A stretch of DNA of 64,000 nucleotides from an uncultured Candidatus Entotheonella sp. (GCA_958295825.1 OY282375.1:853489-917488); one strand, 5' to 3'. Positions 46,238-55,486 are shown, counted from the stretch's first letter. Notes: generated by a model not told the origin, from the letters alone. Numbers and translations: made by a program.

Positions 46238-47624
46238 ACTCGCCTGTCTCACCTTGGCACAAGCCTCGGCACTCATCCGCCGCAAGGAACTCTCACCCGT
46301 TGACTACGCCCAGGCTCTCTTGCGCCACATCGATGCCCACGACGCCAAGTTCCACGCCTTCTTACGTCAAACACCGGAAATAGCCCTGCGGCAAGCCAGA
46401 CAGGCTGAGGCCGACATTCAGGCCGGCAACTGGCGCGGCCCCCTGCATGGGATTCCATACGGATTAAAGGACCTCATCGACGTCAAAGGGATCCCAACGA
46501 CGGGTCATTCCAAAATTCTGGCTGACAATCTGGCTCCGACAGATGCCTTTGTCACCCAGCGATTGCGGGCCGCCGGCGCCGTGTTCCTGGGCAAACTGTC
46601 AACGCACGAGTTCGCCCTTGGCGGGCCGTCCTTTGACCTGCCCTGGCCACCCGCACGGAATGCGTGGAATCGGGACTACTTCCCGGGTGGATCATCGAGT
46701 GGCTCCGGCGTGGCCTTAGCTGCCGGGTTTGTCCCTGCCGCCTTGGGGACCGACACGGGCGGCTCGGTGCGCAACCCGGCCTCCATGTGCGGCATTGTCG
46801 GGATGAAAGCTACCTATGGGCGTGTCAGCCGCCGCGGCGTTCTCCCCCTGTCGTATTCCCTTGATCATATTGGCCCCATGACCCGGACTGTCACGGACAA
46901 TGCGTTGCTACTGGGTGTCATTGCCGGACATGACCCTCATGACCCAGGCAGCCGCCGCGACGCAGTGCCGGATTTCACCGCCGATCTGGACAAAGGCGTC
47001 AACGGCCTCAAGGTCGGGGTCATCCGACGCTTCTACCGCACCGATTTCGAAGCCGATGCGGAGATGACCCAGAGCATCGAGGACGCCGTGCGGATTCTGG
47101 CCGGACAGGGGGCGGAGATACAAGAGATCGATCCAGGTCCACTCCTCGACTATCTGTCGGCAAACCGGGTAATCCTGTTATCGGAAGCCTATGCGATCCA
47201 CGAAAAATGGCTGCAGGAACGGCCGGCGGATTATGGCGACCTGACCCGCGAGCGGCTGCTGCCGGGCGCCTTTTTTCGCGCCGTTGATTACGTGCACGCG
47301 CTGCGGCAACGGGAGGTATTGAGGCATAAGTTCAATGCCTGTATGGCATCCGTCGACGTGGCCGTTACCGCCTCAAGCATGGAACCGGCCTGCCCGATTG
47401 AGGATGCCGAGTTGTGCGAAAAACAATACGGACGGCAAGCACGAGCACCCTTCAATCTCACCGGGTCTCCGGCCCTCGCCGTTCCCACTGGCTTCGCCGC
47501 AACGGGCTTGCCGCTCTCCATGCAGATCATCGGCAAACCCGGCGATGAAACGGCCGTGTACCGTGTCGCCCGCGCCTACGAACGCGCGACGGCGTGGACG
47601 TCCAGACACCCTGCTCTCGGATGA
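46230..47624 (+). CDS. Amidase-signature-family hydrolase
   Basis: 464 residues. Catalytic triad Lys80 (GIPYGLKDLID), cis-Ser155 (GGSSSGSG) and nucleophile Ser179 (GTDTGGSVRNPASMCG) is intact, with GLKATYGRVS-like GMKATYGRVS following. It hydrolyses an amide; with the GatC/AtzG-like partner upstream the nearest known pair is AtzE-AtzG (1-carboxybiuret hydrolase), but GatA-like or other amidases are also possible, and no other atz gene is near. The frame upstream to 46056 belongs to the partner gene's region. Confidence 0.88.
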   Translation: MTELACLTLAQASALIRRKELSPVDYAQALLRHIDAHDAKFHAFLRQTPEIALRQARQAEADIQAGNWRGPLHGIPYGLKDLIDVKGIPTTGHSKILADNLAPTDAFVTQRLRAAGAVFLGKLSTHEFALGGPSFDLPWPPARNAWNRDYFPGGSSSGSGVALAAGFVPAALGTDTGGSVRNPASMCGIVGMKATYGRVSRRGVLPLSYSLDHIGPMTRTVTDNALLLGVIAGHDPHDPGSRRDAVPDFTADLDKGVNGLKVGVIRRFYRTDFEADAEMTQSIEDAVRILAGQGAEIQEIDPGPLLDYLSANRVILLSEAYAIHEKWLQERPADYGDLTRERLLPGAFFRAVDYVHALRQREVLRHKFNACMASVDVAVTASSMEPACPIEDAELCEKQYGRQARAPFNLTGSPALAVPTGFAATGLPLSMQIIGKPGDETAVYRVARAYERATAWTSRHPALG

Positions 47625-47748
47625 GACCGTGGCGGACAACCGTCTGGAATCGTTGACGGTACCCTGTAAAGCGGCCAAGATTGGCACTCGAGGACGCTCG
47701 AGACCTTTGATAATCGCCCCGCAAACCGCAAGGAAGGAGACCCATCCC

Positions 47749-48795
47749 ATGCCAACACAGGTGTCACACCAGAGGTCCTATGTGTATGCCGGCCTGGCCG
47801 GTGAAACCACGCCGGGCCGGGTCGTTCAATCCGGCCTGTATCGCAAAGCCGCTGGCGATGGTGAGTGGGAAACCCTGAGCCACGGCCTGCCCGAGGCACC
47901 GGCTATCCGGGCCATTGCCGTTCACCCGCAACGGCCTGAAATCGTGTGCGTGGGCACGCAGGAAGGCCCCTACCGCAGCATGGACCACGGCGACCGTTGG
48001 GAGAAGGTCAACGTGCCGGATCATGGCCTGCCCGTCTGGTCGCTGCTTTACCATCCGCACGACGCCAATCTCATGTACGCCGGGTATGAGAACTGCGAGA
48101 TTTACCGCAGCGAGAACGGCGGCGACACCTGGCGGCCGGTGCCCGTCAGCGTCCGCTTCCCGGAAATCACCATGACGCCGGACGCCAACCCGGCCAAGCG
48201 AGTCCTGATGATCGCCGGCAGCGTGGCCGACCCTGACGTGCTATACGGCGCCATCGAAGTCGGCGGCATGATTCGCAGCACCGACGGCGGCGAGCATTGG
48301 GAAAACCTCAGCCACGGCCAGTACCTGAACGACGACGTGGTAGACACCCACGGGGTTCTGGTCAGCCGGTTGCGCCCCGGCACCGTTTACAGCATCACCC
48401 GTGCCGGCATGTTCCACAGCCCGGACCACGGCAACCACTGGCAGCACGTGCGGCTTGAATCCCTCAACGCCAAGGGACAAATTTATTGCCGCGACATCCG
48501 GGAAGCGCCCGGCGACCCCAAAACGATCTGGGTGGCAGCCGGGGCGGATTTCCGCAGCGACGTCGGCGTCCTGTTCCGCAGCACGGACGGCGGCATGACC
48601 TGGAGCCGGGTGGACATGGGCCTGCAGCCCAGCCATACGATGTTCAAACTGGCGTTTGACGAACGGCACCCCAGCCGCATGTACTGCGCCACCAACGGCG
48701 GCGAGGTGTTCGGCAGCCCCGATGGCGGCGAGACGTGGGAACCCCACCCGCTGCCGCAAGGCGCGACGCAGATCTATGCTTTGGCTTGCGGCTGA
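47749..48795 (+). CDS. Asp-box (BNR) repeat beta-propeller protein
   Basis: 348 residues. Six Asp-box motifs of the form S-x-D/N-x-G-x-x-W are spaced through the chain: SMDHGDRW, SENGGDTW, STDGGEHW, SPDHGNHW, STDGGMTW and SPDGGETW. This predicts a six-bladed sialidase/sortilin-like propeller. No signal peptide or catalytic Arg triad is visible, so it is not a proven glycosidase. ATG at 47749 has AGGAG nine bases upstream. It follows the amidase and may be co-transcribed. Confidence 0.85.
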   Translation: MPTQVSHQRSYVYAGLAGETTPGRVVQSGLYRKAAGDGEWETLSHGLPEAPAIRAIAVHPQRPEIVCVGTQEGPYRSMDHGDRWEKVNVPDHGLPVWSLLYHPHDANLMYAGYENCEIYRSENGGDTWRPVPVSVRFPEITMTPDANPAKRVLMIAGSVADPDVLYGAIEVGGMIRSTDGGEHWENLSHGQYLNDDVVDTHGVLVSRLRPGTVYSITRAGMFHSPDHGNHWQHVRLESLNAKGQIYCRDIREAPGDPKTIWVAAGADFRSDVGVLFRSTDGGMTWSRVDMGLQPSHTMFKLAFDERHPSRMYCATNGGEVFGSPDGGETWEPHPLPQGATQIYALACG

Positions 48796-48836
48796 AACGA
48801 GACGTCACAGGAGAACGCGCTCAAGAATCGCTATAG

Positions 48837-49208
48837 GCCGCATTCACCTCCACGGACCTGGCGGGCACGCCGCGGAGCGGACTACGGGGCTCCTGGCGTA
48901 AGCCAGAAAATGGCTCAGCGTATGCTGCGGAGGGCAACGACATTACGCCCTTCTTCATCAGGCTCATTCATTTCAATCGCGTTGGTTCCGTAAGGCAGCG
49001 GATGTATTTCGACAATCTCTGCCAACTGCGAATTCCCTACCTCCCCGCATCCGAGCAGCAGGAATACGCGCAGGCCAGAGAAAAGGCGCTGACCGACCTC
49101 GACGCTGCCAAGGCGCGTCTCGCCCAGGCCCGCCAGGATGTTGAGGCTATGATTCTTGGGAGCAAAAACGTGGAGCGCGTGGGGAATGGCCGCGAAACGC
49201 TTGCATAA
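48837..49208 (+). pseudogene. 3' remnant resembling a type I restriction specificity (HsdS) subunit
   Basis: The open frame has no credible start. Its last 65 codons read FNRVGSVRQRMYFDNLCQLRI, then IPYLPASEQQEYAQAREKAL and a coiled-coil end (AKARLAQARQDVEAMILG). The step from a GS-x-RQR turn to IPxLPxxEQ and a coiled coil is typical of the ends of HsdS target-recognition domains. No methylase or nuclease subunit is near. The 213 bases after it, up to 49421, hold no gene. Confidence 0.35.
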
Positions 49209-49421
49209 GTCAGAACTGGCGGCGTTGCGTACAGCGCGCTAATTCGAGGAACAGGTACCGCGGGCAAACCTGGATGGATGCCTTTGATTCGTCTTTTGGA
49301 AACGGCGGGTGATAGCCTCGGCCCTAGTGATGAGTTTTGCCGGGTTCATAGCATGTCGAGCCTCAGTACTGTCTGACTTCGTGGGGCCACTTCGGGTCGC
49401 TTGTGGAGGATTAGTAGCGTC

Positions 49422-51791
49422 ATGATTCAGGAAACGAATATCTGGCAAAGAGCCTTCAGGGCTGACAATGGCAATTCCAACATCACAAGGCTTATGGCTT
49501 CGTTTGAAAGCTTTCGTGAAAAAGCCGGATTTTTGACATCCAAAATTGCCGGAGACCTCCCTCATCTCACAATACACGACATCACCCATCTTGATGCTCT
49601 TTGGGAGGTCGCGGACATAATTGTCGGCGATGACTTCCCCTTAAATCCGTTGGAAGCATACATATTTGGCGGTGCTGTTTTGCTGCATGACGCCGCCCTA
49701 TGCTTTGAGGCCTATTCAGGTGGCCAGCAGGGTCTGCGTGACACCGTTGTATGGAGAGATGCCTATGCGCGGCTCTCTGGCCTGACCCACAACGCGCAGG
49801 ACGTTCACTACCAGGCCGACTTTGAGACCTTGAGGTACCTTCACGCTTCCCAAGCGGCAACGCTAGCCTGCAAGCCTTGGCAATCCGAATCAAACGATCC
49901 GGTGTATCTGATCGAAGATAGCGACCTTCGTGAAAACTATGGTCACCTGATAGGAGAGATCGCGGCATCCCATCATTGGGATATTCAAACCGTTGTCCAG
50001 CACTTCTCCACACCACGTCCCCCGGCAGCTTTTCTTCAAACCAACTGGAGAGTCGATCCTCTGAAAATTGCTTGTATGTTGCGGACCGCGGATGCAGGAC
50101 ACCTGGACGAGGCACGCGCGCCCGCCTTTCTGTTGAAACTACTTCAGATGAATTCAATCTCCAGGGCTCATTGGGATGCCCAGAATCATCTGGGTCGGGT
50201 CATCGTTAACCCGGATGATTCAACTCAACTGATCATCGCATCGACCAGGCCTTTTTTGCAGAATGAAGCCACGGCCTGGTGGGTGGCATTCGATGCAATA
50301 GCACTCTTTGACAAAGAACTCAGGGATTGCAACGCGGTGCTTGGCAGCGGCGAAAATGGGTCTCACCCAAGTTTTGCGCGACAGGGTGTCACGGGAGCCG
50401 GGAAAGTCAAAGAATTGACTAAATACGTCCAAACAATCAACTGGGAGCCAACAGATACCAAGGTGCATGTTTCCGACGTCGCCAATCTAATCCAGCGATT
50501 CGGTGGCGCAGAGTTGTATGATGCGCGAGACGAACTGGAAATTGTGCTTCGCGAGATCATTCAAAACTCGTCAGACTCCATCAGGGCAAGGCAGGAATAC
50601 GCTAAAGAATCTTCTGATAAACGCATTATCGTTCGTCTGTCCGAGCAGTCTCAAGGGGGATTCGTCCTTCAGGTCGATGACGATGGTATTGGAATGTCAC
50701 AAAAAACCCTTACTGAGGATTTAATGGATTTCGGGAAGAGTTTCTGGAAAAGTGCGCGGGCGTCTCAGGAGTTTCCTGGCATTCATGCCTCTGGCTACGA
50801 CCCAGCCGGGCGTTTTGGGATTGGTTTCTTCTCAGTCTTTATGATAGCTGATCGTGTAAAGGTCTTTTCACGCCGTTTCGACGAGGGGCTCGATTCCGTC
50901 AGGTGCCTTTTCTTTGAAAAAGGGCTTTCGCTTCGTCCGACGCTCAGCAAGCACAGACCTGAGTCTTTTGGCATGGACTTCTCAACAAGGGTGGAAATCG
51001 AGTTCAGGAAGAATTTCATCCCAGACCCGGGAAGAATGAATATCCACGCATCCCTTCATGGGCATACCGACTTTTACGTCACATTCCACGATTACGTCGC
51101 CGCAATAGTATCTGGGATTGGTGTTCGTGTTCTTGTCGAGTGGGATGGTGAAGCCGTTCTGGTGCACGGTGGTTTCCCACCAAAAACGGAAGACCGAGAA
51201 GACTGGCTCAAGACTCTGTCGTACGTGAGCTGCGGGGTAAACGCCAACGCGCACGATATCATGGCCAATCATGTGAATCGCCTCAGAGAGATCCACGATG
51301 GTGACAATTGCTACGGACTGGCTGCCATCAGATCTTCTTTGTCGAGCGGAGCTGATTTTCTTTCGGCGAAGGCTGTTGGTGGTTTGGTTTCCCCTCACGA
51401 TCGGTACGGTGCATCGTTTGTCGGTCTCATTGATCATCTGCCGAGAAACGCGAAACGAGAAGCTGGCAAAATAAGAGCACCTAAAGAAAGTATAAAAGTC
51501 TGGCTCGAACAACAGGTAAATTTACTTAAAGAAGGAAACCTTAATCCAATTCAATCTATAATGGCGAGTTATTCTTTGTGCGAATTTGATTATGACCCGA
51601 TAGAATTATTGCATGGTATTTTTATATTAAACGATAATAAACAGGATTATTTGATTCTCAATCAAATTCCTATATTTCTGGATAATGGAGGCAGGTTAGG
51701 ATTTCGAGTTTCTAGTTCTGGCTCCTATTTGGAAAATTACGGACAGCAACATTCTTTGGCCGGAATCTCTACTTGTGTTGTTTTAAGGTAA
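49422..51791 (+). CDS. HD-domain / Hsp90-like (GHKL) ATPase protein, C-terminus cut by an IS66 element
   Basis: 789 residues as it stands. The N-terminal third is an HD-type phosphohydrolase-like domain: HLTIHDITHLDALW (His52, His56), LLHDAAL (His89, Asp90), ASHHWDI (184-185) and LRTADAGHLDEAR (Asp224). A GHKL ATPase follows: N-box EIIQNSSDSI (Glu378, Asn382), G1 DDDGIGM (419-425), G2 GRFGIGFF (463-470). This pair fits the predicted conflict-system effectors that join an HD-CE domain to an Hsp90-like ATPase (family knowledge; function untested). The IS66 element adds only the last Arg and a stop; the true last 58 residues lie at 53352-53529. The 3' quarter is much richer in A and T than the neighbouring genes, a sign of foreign origin. 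Confidence 0.8.
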   Translation: MIQETNIWQRAFRADNGNSNITRLMASFESFREKAGFLTSKIAGDLPHLTIHDITHLDALWEVADIIVGDDFPLNPLEAYIFGGAVLLHDAALCFEAYSGGQQGLRDTVVWRDAYARLSGLTHNAQDVHYQADFETLRYLHASQAATLACKPWQSESNDPVYLIEDSDLRENYGHLIGEIAASHHWDIQTVVQHFSTPRPPAAFLQTNWRVDPLKIACMLRTADAGHLDEARAPAFLLKLLQMNSISRAHWDAQNHLGRVIVNPDDSTQLIIASTRPFLQNEATAWWVAFDAIALFDKELRDCNAVLGSGENGSHPSFARQGVTGAGKVKELTKYVQTINWEPTDTKVHVSDVANLIQRFGGAELYDARDELEIVLREIIQNSSDSIRARQEYAKESSDKRIIVRLSEQSQGGFVLQVDDDGIGMSQKTLTEDLMDFGKSFWKSARASQEFPGIHASGYDPAGRFGIGFFSVFMIADRVKVFSRRFDEGLDSVRCLFFEKGLSLRPTLSKHRPESFGMDFSTRVEIEFRKNFIPDPGRMNIHASLHGHTDFYVTFHDYVAAIVSGIGVRVLVEWDGEAVLVHGGFPPKTEDREDWLKTLSYVSCGVNANAHDIMANHVNRLREIHDGDNCYGLAAIRSSLSSGADFLSAKAVGGLVSPHDRYGASFVGLIDHLPRNAKREAGKIRAPKESIKVWLEQQVNLLKEGNLNPIQSIMASYSLCEFDYDPIELLHGIFILNDNKQDYLILNQIPIFLDNGGRLGFRVSSSGSYLENYGQQHSLAGISTCVVLR

Positions 51792-51819
51792 GCGTTCAGG
51801 GGGTTGCCCTGCCCTTGTC
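51788..51819 (+). repeat. Left terminal inverted repeat of the IS66 element (32 bp)
   Basis: Begins GTAAGCGTTCAGG and ends CCCTTGTC; an exact reverse complement of 53312-53343. The 8-bp duplication GTTTTAAG lies just outside at 51780-51787. Confidence 0.95.
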
Positions 51820-51898
51820 TGTTGCATGACCGCCTTATCATCGGCTAGGGTTACTCGTTCCGCATTCTCCTATTGGCCCTGTTTTCAGGAAATCCCGA

Positions 51899-53278
51899 AT
51901 GGCGCCGTCGATACCGCCTGAGCCGCTGTCGCAAACCGATTGGCAGCAAACACCACCGGTCGTACAAGCCCATCTCCTCACCCTGCATCAGCGTCTGGCC
52001 CAACTCCAACAGCAAATCGAGCAACTCCAACAGCGCTCGCAACGCACCTCCAAGACCTCCGACAAACCACCCTCGTCGGATTCACCCTTCCACAGACCCA
52101 CGGACCCTACGGACAAGCCCACGGGCAAACGGGGCGCACGAAAGGGACACCCGGGTTCAGGTCCCAAGTTGCTCCGTCCCACCGAGCGGCGGGCCATCTA
52201 TCCCGAACCTTGTCCTTGCGGCCAAGGCGTATCCGGCCACGTGGCGCCGTATCACACCCATCAAGTCACGGAGTTGCCACCTGTCGAGATGGCCGTCACG
52301 CACTGGGTCTTGCACCAGGGTAGGTGTACGGGCTGCGGCAAGCTGCTCAGAGCCCGCCTCCCCAAGGCGCAGCAAAGCGGCTATGGCCCGCGCCTGACGG
52401 CCTTGATTGGCGAACTCAGCGCCATGCAGCGAATCTCCCGGCGTGGCGTGCAGGACTTCTGTCGTTCCGTCCTGGGGGTACCCATCAGCCTGGGTGCGAT
52501 TCAGCGTCTCATCGACCGCACCTCCCTGGCCATCGCGCCACACGATGAGGCGATTGCCACCTTGGCCCGCCAGGCGCGGGTGGGCTATGTGGATGAGACG
52601 CCTTGGTACTGTCGCCATGCCTTGCAGTGGCTCTGGAGCATGGTCACGGATACCGTCACCCTGTACCGTATTCATGCCAAGCGCTCGCAGGAAGCCTTCG
52701 GGTCTTTGATAAAGGATTGGCGTGGCATCCTGGTCAGCGACGGCTACGGGGTGTATCAAGGCTGGGGCAACCGTCGTCAGACCTGTCTGGCGCACCTCGT
52801 GCGTCGTGCTCGGGAGTTGTCGCAGCGCCGTCAAGCCGCCCTTGCTGATTGCGGCAAGGTGGCCTTGAAGGAACTTCAGCGATTGTGTCAGATGGCTCAT
52901 GCGCCGCCAAGCGGTGGTCAGTGGCAAGCTTGGTATGCCCGTTTGTGCCGTTTCGTGCGGCGTTATGAGTTGCGCCCTGACGATGCGGGTCGCCTGGTGA
53001 GGCACTTACGGCGCGAGATGGGTTCGCTATGGGTGTTTCTCAATGAGTCGGGAGTTGAGCCGACCAACAACCGGGCGGAGCGCGCCTTACGCTTTGGTGT
53101 GTTGTGGCGTCAGGGTTCTTTGGGTACGGCGAGCGCCAAAGGCAACGCCTGGGTGCAGCGGAGTCTGTCGCTGCGTCAGACGTGTCGGCAACTGGAGCAA
53201 TCGAGCTTCTCGGTGTTGGTCGACGCCCTTGAGGCGTTCATGCACGACCGTCCGCCTGATCTCGCCTGGCTACGATGA
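51899..53278 (+). CDS. IS66-family transposase
   Basis: 459 residues. An N-terminal Gln-rich leucine-zipper-like helix (LTLHQRLAQLQQQIEQLQQR), a Cys-pair zinc motif (CPCGQG, CTGCG), then a DDE domain with GYVDETPWY, LVSDGYGVYQ and TNNRAERALR, all intact. ATG at 51899 with AGGA eight bases upstream. It fills most of the element; full length suggests it is active. Confidence 0.95.
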   Translation: MAPSIPPEPLSQTDWQQTPPVVQAHLLTLHQRLAQLQQQIEQLQQRSQRTSKTSDKPPSSDSPFHRPTDPTDKPTGKRGARKGHPGSGPKLLRPTERRAIYPEPCPCGQGVSGHVAPYHTHQVTELPPVEMAVTHWVLHQGRCTGCGKLLRARLPKAQQSGYGPRLTALIGELSAMQRISRRGVQDFCRSVLGVPISLGAIQRLIDRTSLAIAPHDEAIATLARQARVGYVDETPWYCRHALQWLWSMVTDTVTLYRIHAKRSQEAFGSLIKDWRGILVSDGYGVYQGWGNRRQTCLAHLVRRARELSQRRQAALADCGKVALKELQRLCQMAHAPPSGGQWQAWYARLCRFVRRYELRPDDAGRLVRHLRREMGSLWVFLNESGVEPTNNRAERALRFGVLWRQGSLGTASAKGNAWVQRSLSLRQTCRQLEQSSFSVLVDALEAFMHDRPPDLAWLR

Positions 53279-53311
53279 CCCCACTCATTGCTCCACCCGC
53301 CGAACGCTTAC

Positions 53312-53343
53312 GACAAGGGCAGGGCAACCCCCTGAACGCTTAC
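53312..53343 (-). repeat. Right terminal inverted repeat of the IS66 element (32 bp)
   Basis: Mirror of 51788-51819 without mismatch, followed by the duplicated GTTTTAAG at 53344-53351. A partial copy of the outermost bases (GAACGCTTAC) also lies just inside at about 53302-53311. Confidence 0.93.
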
Positions 53344-53351
53344 GTTTTAAG

Positions 53352-53529
53352 AGGGGGGAAGTTCAACGACGTTGGGCTTGAAAATGGTATTCCGAAGAAT
53401 CCAAAGTCGTTGATAGGAGTCATTCATAGGAAGCTGACAGAGAAAGGCCGCACACCGAGGTGGACGACAATTACGAATGTTTATAACGGCCCATTCGGTA
53501 AATGCGATTGTCTAGAAGTAGGAATCTAA
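53352..53529 (+). pseudogene. Displaced 3' end of the HD/GHKL gene
   Basis: If the element and one copy of the 8-bp duplication are removed, codon 789 becomes AGA and the frame runs on through GGKFNDVGLENGIPKNPKS, IGVIHRKLTEKGRTPRWTTI and ends GPFGKCDCLEVGI at 53529, giving 847 residues. This tail has no start of its own. Confidence 0.8.
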
Positions 53530-53724
53530 GGTCGCTCATTGGGCACAAGCAAGGCAAGTGCAGGCGGGTTGCGTGGGCAGGTCTTCATCAATCGCTTGTT
53601 GCCTTTTCACGCGCTCGCTCAATTGGGATTCACTTGGCGCTTGAACGCCTGATAGTCTTGGAGTACTTCCAGCGGCGGCCTTGGCCTTCTATTGCTCGTA
53701 AGCCCGATGGAAGACCACCAAGCG

Positions 53725-53976
53725 TTAATCTGCAAAGTCATCCAGAGACTGTCGGCGTTGAGCGCGAGCCAGTGCCGTCAGAAGCCGTTCGGCATTTGCC
53801 GGCGACCGCAAGAGGTACGCTGTTTCCAGAAGTCCATCAAGCTCTTGGGCAGCAACCAGGGCGACATCCTCAGCGCCGCGGCGCTGGATGATCACAACCT
53901 CGCGGTTGGCTGTGACTTCGTCGCAGAGTGCAGCTAGGTTCGCGCGGGCACGAGTATAGGTGGTTTGGATTGGCAC
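53725..53976 (-). CDS. YefM/Phd-family antitoxin, without a visible toxin
   Basis: 83 residues, GTG start at 53976 with AGGAGA six bases upstream. YTRARANLAALCDEVTANRE, then VVIIQRRGAEDVALVAAQEL, DGLLETAYLLRSPANAERLL is the full YefM fold, including the toxin-binding C-terminus. In the family it represses its own operon and binds a RelE/YoeB-type RNase. No toxin frame follows in 53530-53724: the best stretch (VVFHRAYEQ) meets a stop at once. Confidence 0.85.
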   Translation of the reverse strand: MPIQTTYTRARANLAALCDEVTANREVVIIQRRGAEDVALVAAQELDGLLETAYLLRSPANAERLLTALARAQRRQSLDDFAD

Positions 53977-54059
53977 GTTGAGTCTCCTGGCCAATTATGT
54001 ACAGGAGGACCGTACAAATGTCGTGCAGCGTGGCCGAGTATAAAGCAGTGAAGATGAAA

Positions 54060-54370
54060 GTCACGGGCACGCGTCTACGTGCGACTTCTTCCATCAATCG
54101 CGTGCGGCTTGGCATGACCCTGTTGGACTGCCGGGGACCATCACGTTTGATTTTGCCGTCCTCGTCGCACCGGCTGAAGTGGTCGGTGTCGACATTGAGC
54201 CAAGTCAACTCCGGTTTGCCTGGGCGCAGGCCGCAGACCGGGAGAAGTCGAACGCCCGTGCGGAAAGGGCCACGCTGGCGCAGTTGAGTGAAAGCTGCAT
54301 CGCGTGGGGCAGGCATCCCCGTGCGTTTGCCGCCGAGGCGTGGGGTGAGGCCGTGGCACGGAAAAGCTGA
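54060..54370 (+). pseudogene. Broken class I SAM-dependent methyltransferase
   Basis: The first frame ends VRLGMTLLDCRGP, which is motif I of a UbiE-like methyltransferase missing a few bases; after a shift the next frame reads SITFDFAVLVAPAEVVGVDIEPSQ and then jumps to a typical C-terminal end (FAAEAWGEAVARK). The catalytic middle is deleted. It lies just upstream of the LLM oxidoreductase; the rest of 53977-54412 holds nothing else. Confidence 0.55.
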
Positions 54371-54412
54371 CGCATCCCAGAGGCGCGGCACGCGAAAAAA
54401 CAGGAGAAACAC

Positions 54413-55486
54413 GTGCAGTTCGGTTGGTTGACCCTATCGCTTTCACCATCACCGGAAGAGGATGCCGCACGCATTGATCAGCAGCTTGCCCAGGCTGGCT
54501 ACGCCGAAGCGGCGGGTTTCGACGACGTGTGGCTCACCGAGCATTACTTTACGGGCGAAAGCGTCTACAACGATCCCCTCATCTTCGCCTCGGCGCTGGC
54601 CATGCGCACCACGCGGGTGCGCATCGGCTTTGCGGTGCTCCAGATGGCGCTGCACCACCCCGTGCGCCTCGCCGTGCAGCTTTCCCTGCTCGATAATCTG
54701 AGCAAGGGCCGACTGGACGTCGGCGTCGGGCGCGGCACGATTTACAACGAATACGAGTTTGTGGGCTACGGCCTGCGCAGCGATGACAGCCGCCCGCGCC
54801 TGGCGGAAGCAATCGACATCCTGACGCGCGCCTGGACGGAAGCCCCCTGTTCCTACGATGGGAACTTTTACCAATTCCACCTGCCCGCGCTCCGACCGCG
54901 TCCCTTCCAACGCCCCTACCCGCCACTCTGGCGCAGCGTTGTGTCACCAACCTCGTTCACCGAATGCGGGCGTCTGGGGGCGCCGATTCTGGCGTCTCGC
55001 CTGTCGCTGGAGAACATTACGGAGCGCTGGAAACTGTACGAGGAAGGGTTGGAAGAAGGCGGGCACGGTCCCGAGACCAGGCGGAACCTGCTGCAACAGG
55101 CCGCAGTCTGGCGCAACGTGCACGTCGCCGATAGCGATGCCCAGGCCGCGGACGAACTCGCCGACATGCTGGGCCAAAGCCGCAACCACATGATGCACGT
55201 CCGCTCCGCCTACAATCCGGACGACTTCCGGGTGGAACCCGCGATGCTCAATCCATGGTCGAATCCGGCCGTGTCGAACGACGATGCCCTGCGCCACGTG
55301 CTGGAAACGGGTTCGGTGTACGGCGCCCCGGCCCGCGTACGGGAGCAACTCGCGGCCCTGCGCGATGCCGGCGCCCGGCACGTCTTATGTCAGATGAGTT
55401 TCGGCGACATGGCGCATGACCGGGTCATGGCGTCTATGCGCCTGTTCGGCGAGAAGGTAATTCCGGCGCTGCGTTCCACGGCGTGA
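54413..55486 (+). CDS. LLM-class (luciferase-like) flavin-dependent oxidoreductase
   Basis: 357 residues, TIM-barrel bacterial luciferase fold: GFDDVWLTEHYF, MRTTRVRIGFAVL, HHPVRLAVQLSLLDNLSKGR (cut at 20) and GVGRGTIYNEYEF. FMN or F420 is the likely cofactor; the substrate cannot be told. GTG start at 54413 with AGGAG six bases upstream. It precedes the LarA-like gene on the same strand. Confidence 0.87.
   Translation: MQFGWLTLSLSPSPEEDAARIDQQLAQAGYAEAAGFDDVWLTEHYFTGESVYNDPLIFASALAMRTTRVRIGFAVLQMALHHPVRLAVQLSLLDNLSKGRLDVGVGRGTIYNEYEFVGYGLRSDDSRPRLAEAIDILTRAWTEAPCSYDGNFYQFHLPALRPRPFQRPYPPLWRSVVSPTSFTECGRLGAPILASRLSLENITERWKLYEEGLEEGGHGPETRRNLLQQAAVWRNVHVADSDAQAADELADMLGQSRNHMMHVRSAYNPDDFRVEPAMLNPWSNPAVSNDDALRHVLETGSVYGAPARVREQLAALRDAGARHVLCQMSFGDMAHDRVMASMRLFGEKVIPALRSTA

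Larger units (their letters stand above)
51788..53343 (+). mobile_element. Intact IS66-family insertion sequence, 1556 bp
   Basis: The element is bounded by perfect 32-bp inverted ends (51788-51819 and 53312-53343) starting GTAAGCGTTCAGG, and by the 8-bp target duplication GTTTTAAG at 51780-51787 and 53344-53351. Its one gene is an intact transposase, and I see no tnpA/tnpB accessory genes, as in single-gene IS66 relatives of the ISBst12 type. The perfect ends and duplication point to recent arrival. Confidence 0.95.

Noticed and set aside
53870..54412. A 180-codon minus-strand frame next to the antitoxin
   Set aside because: It runs antisense through the methyltransferase relic and overlaps the start of the antitoxin in another frame; no motif and no ribosome site.
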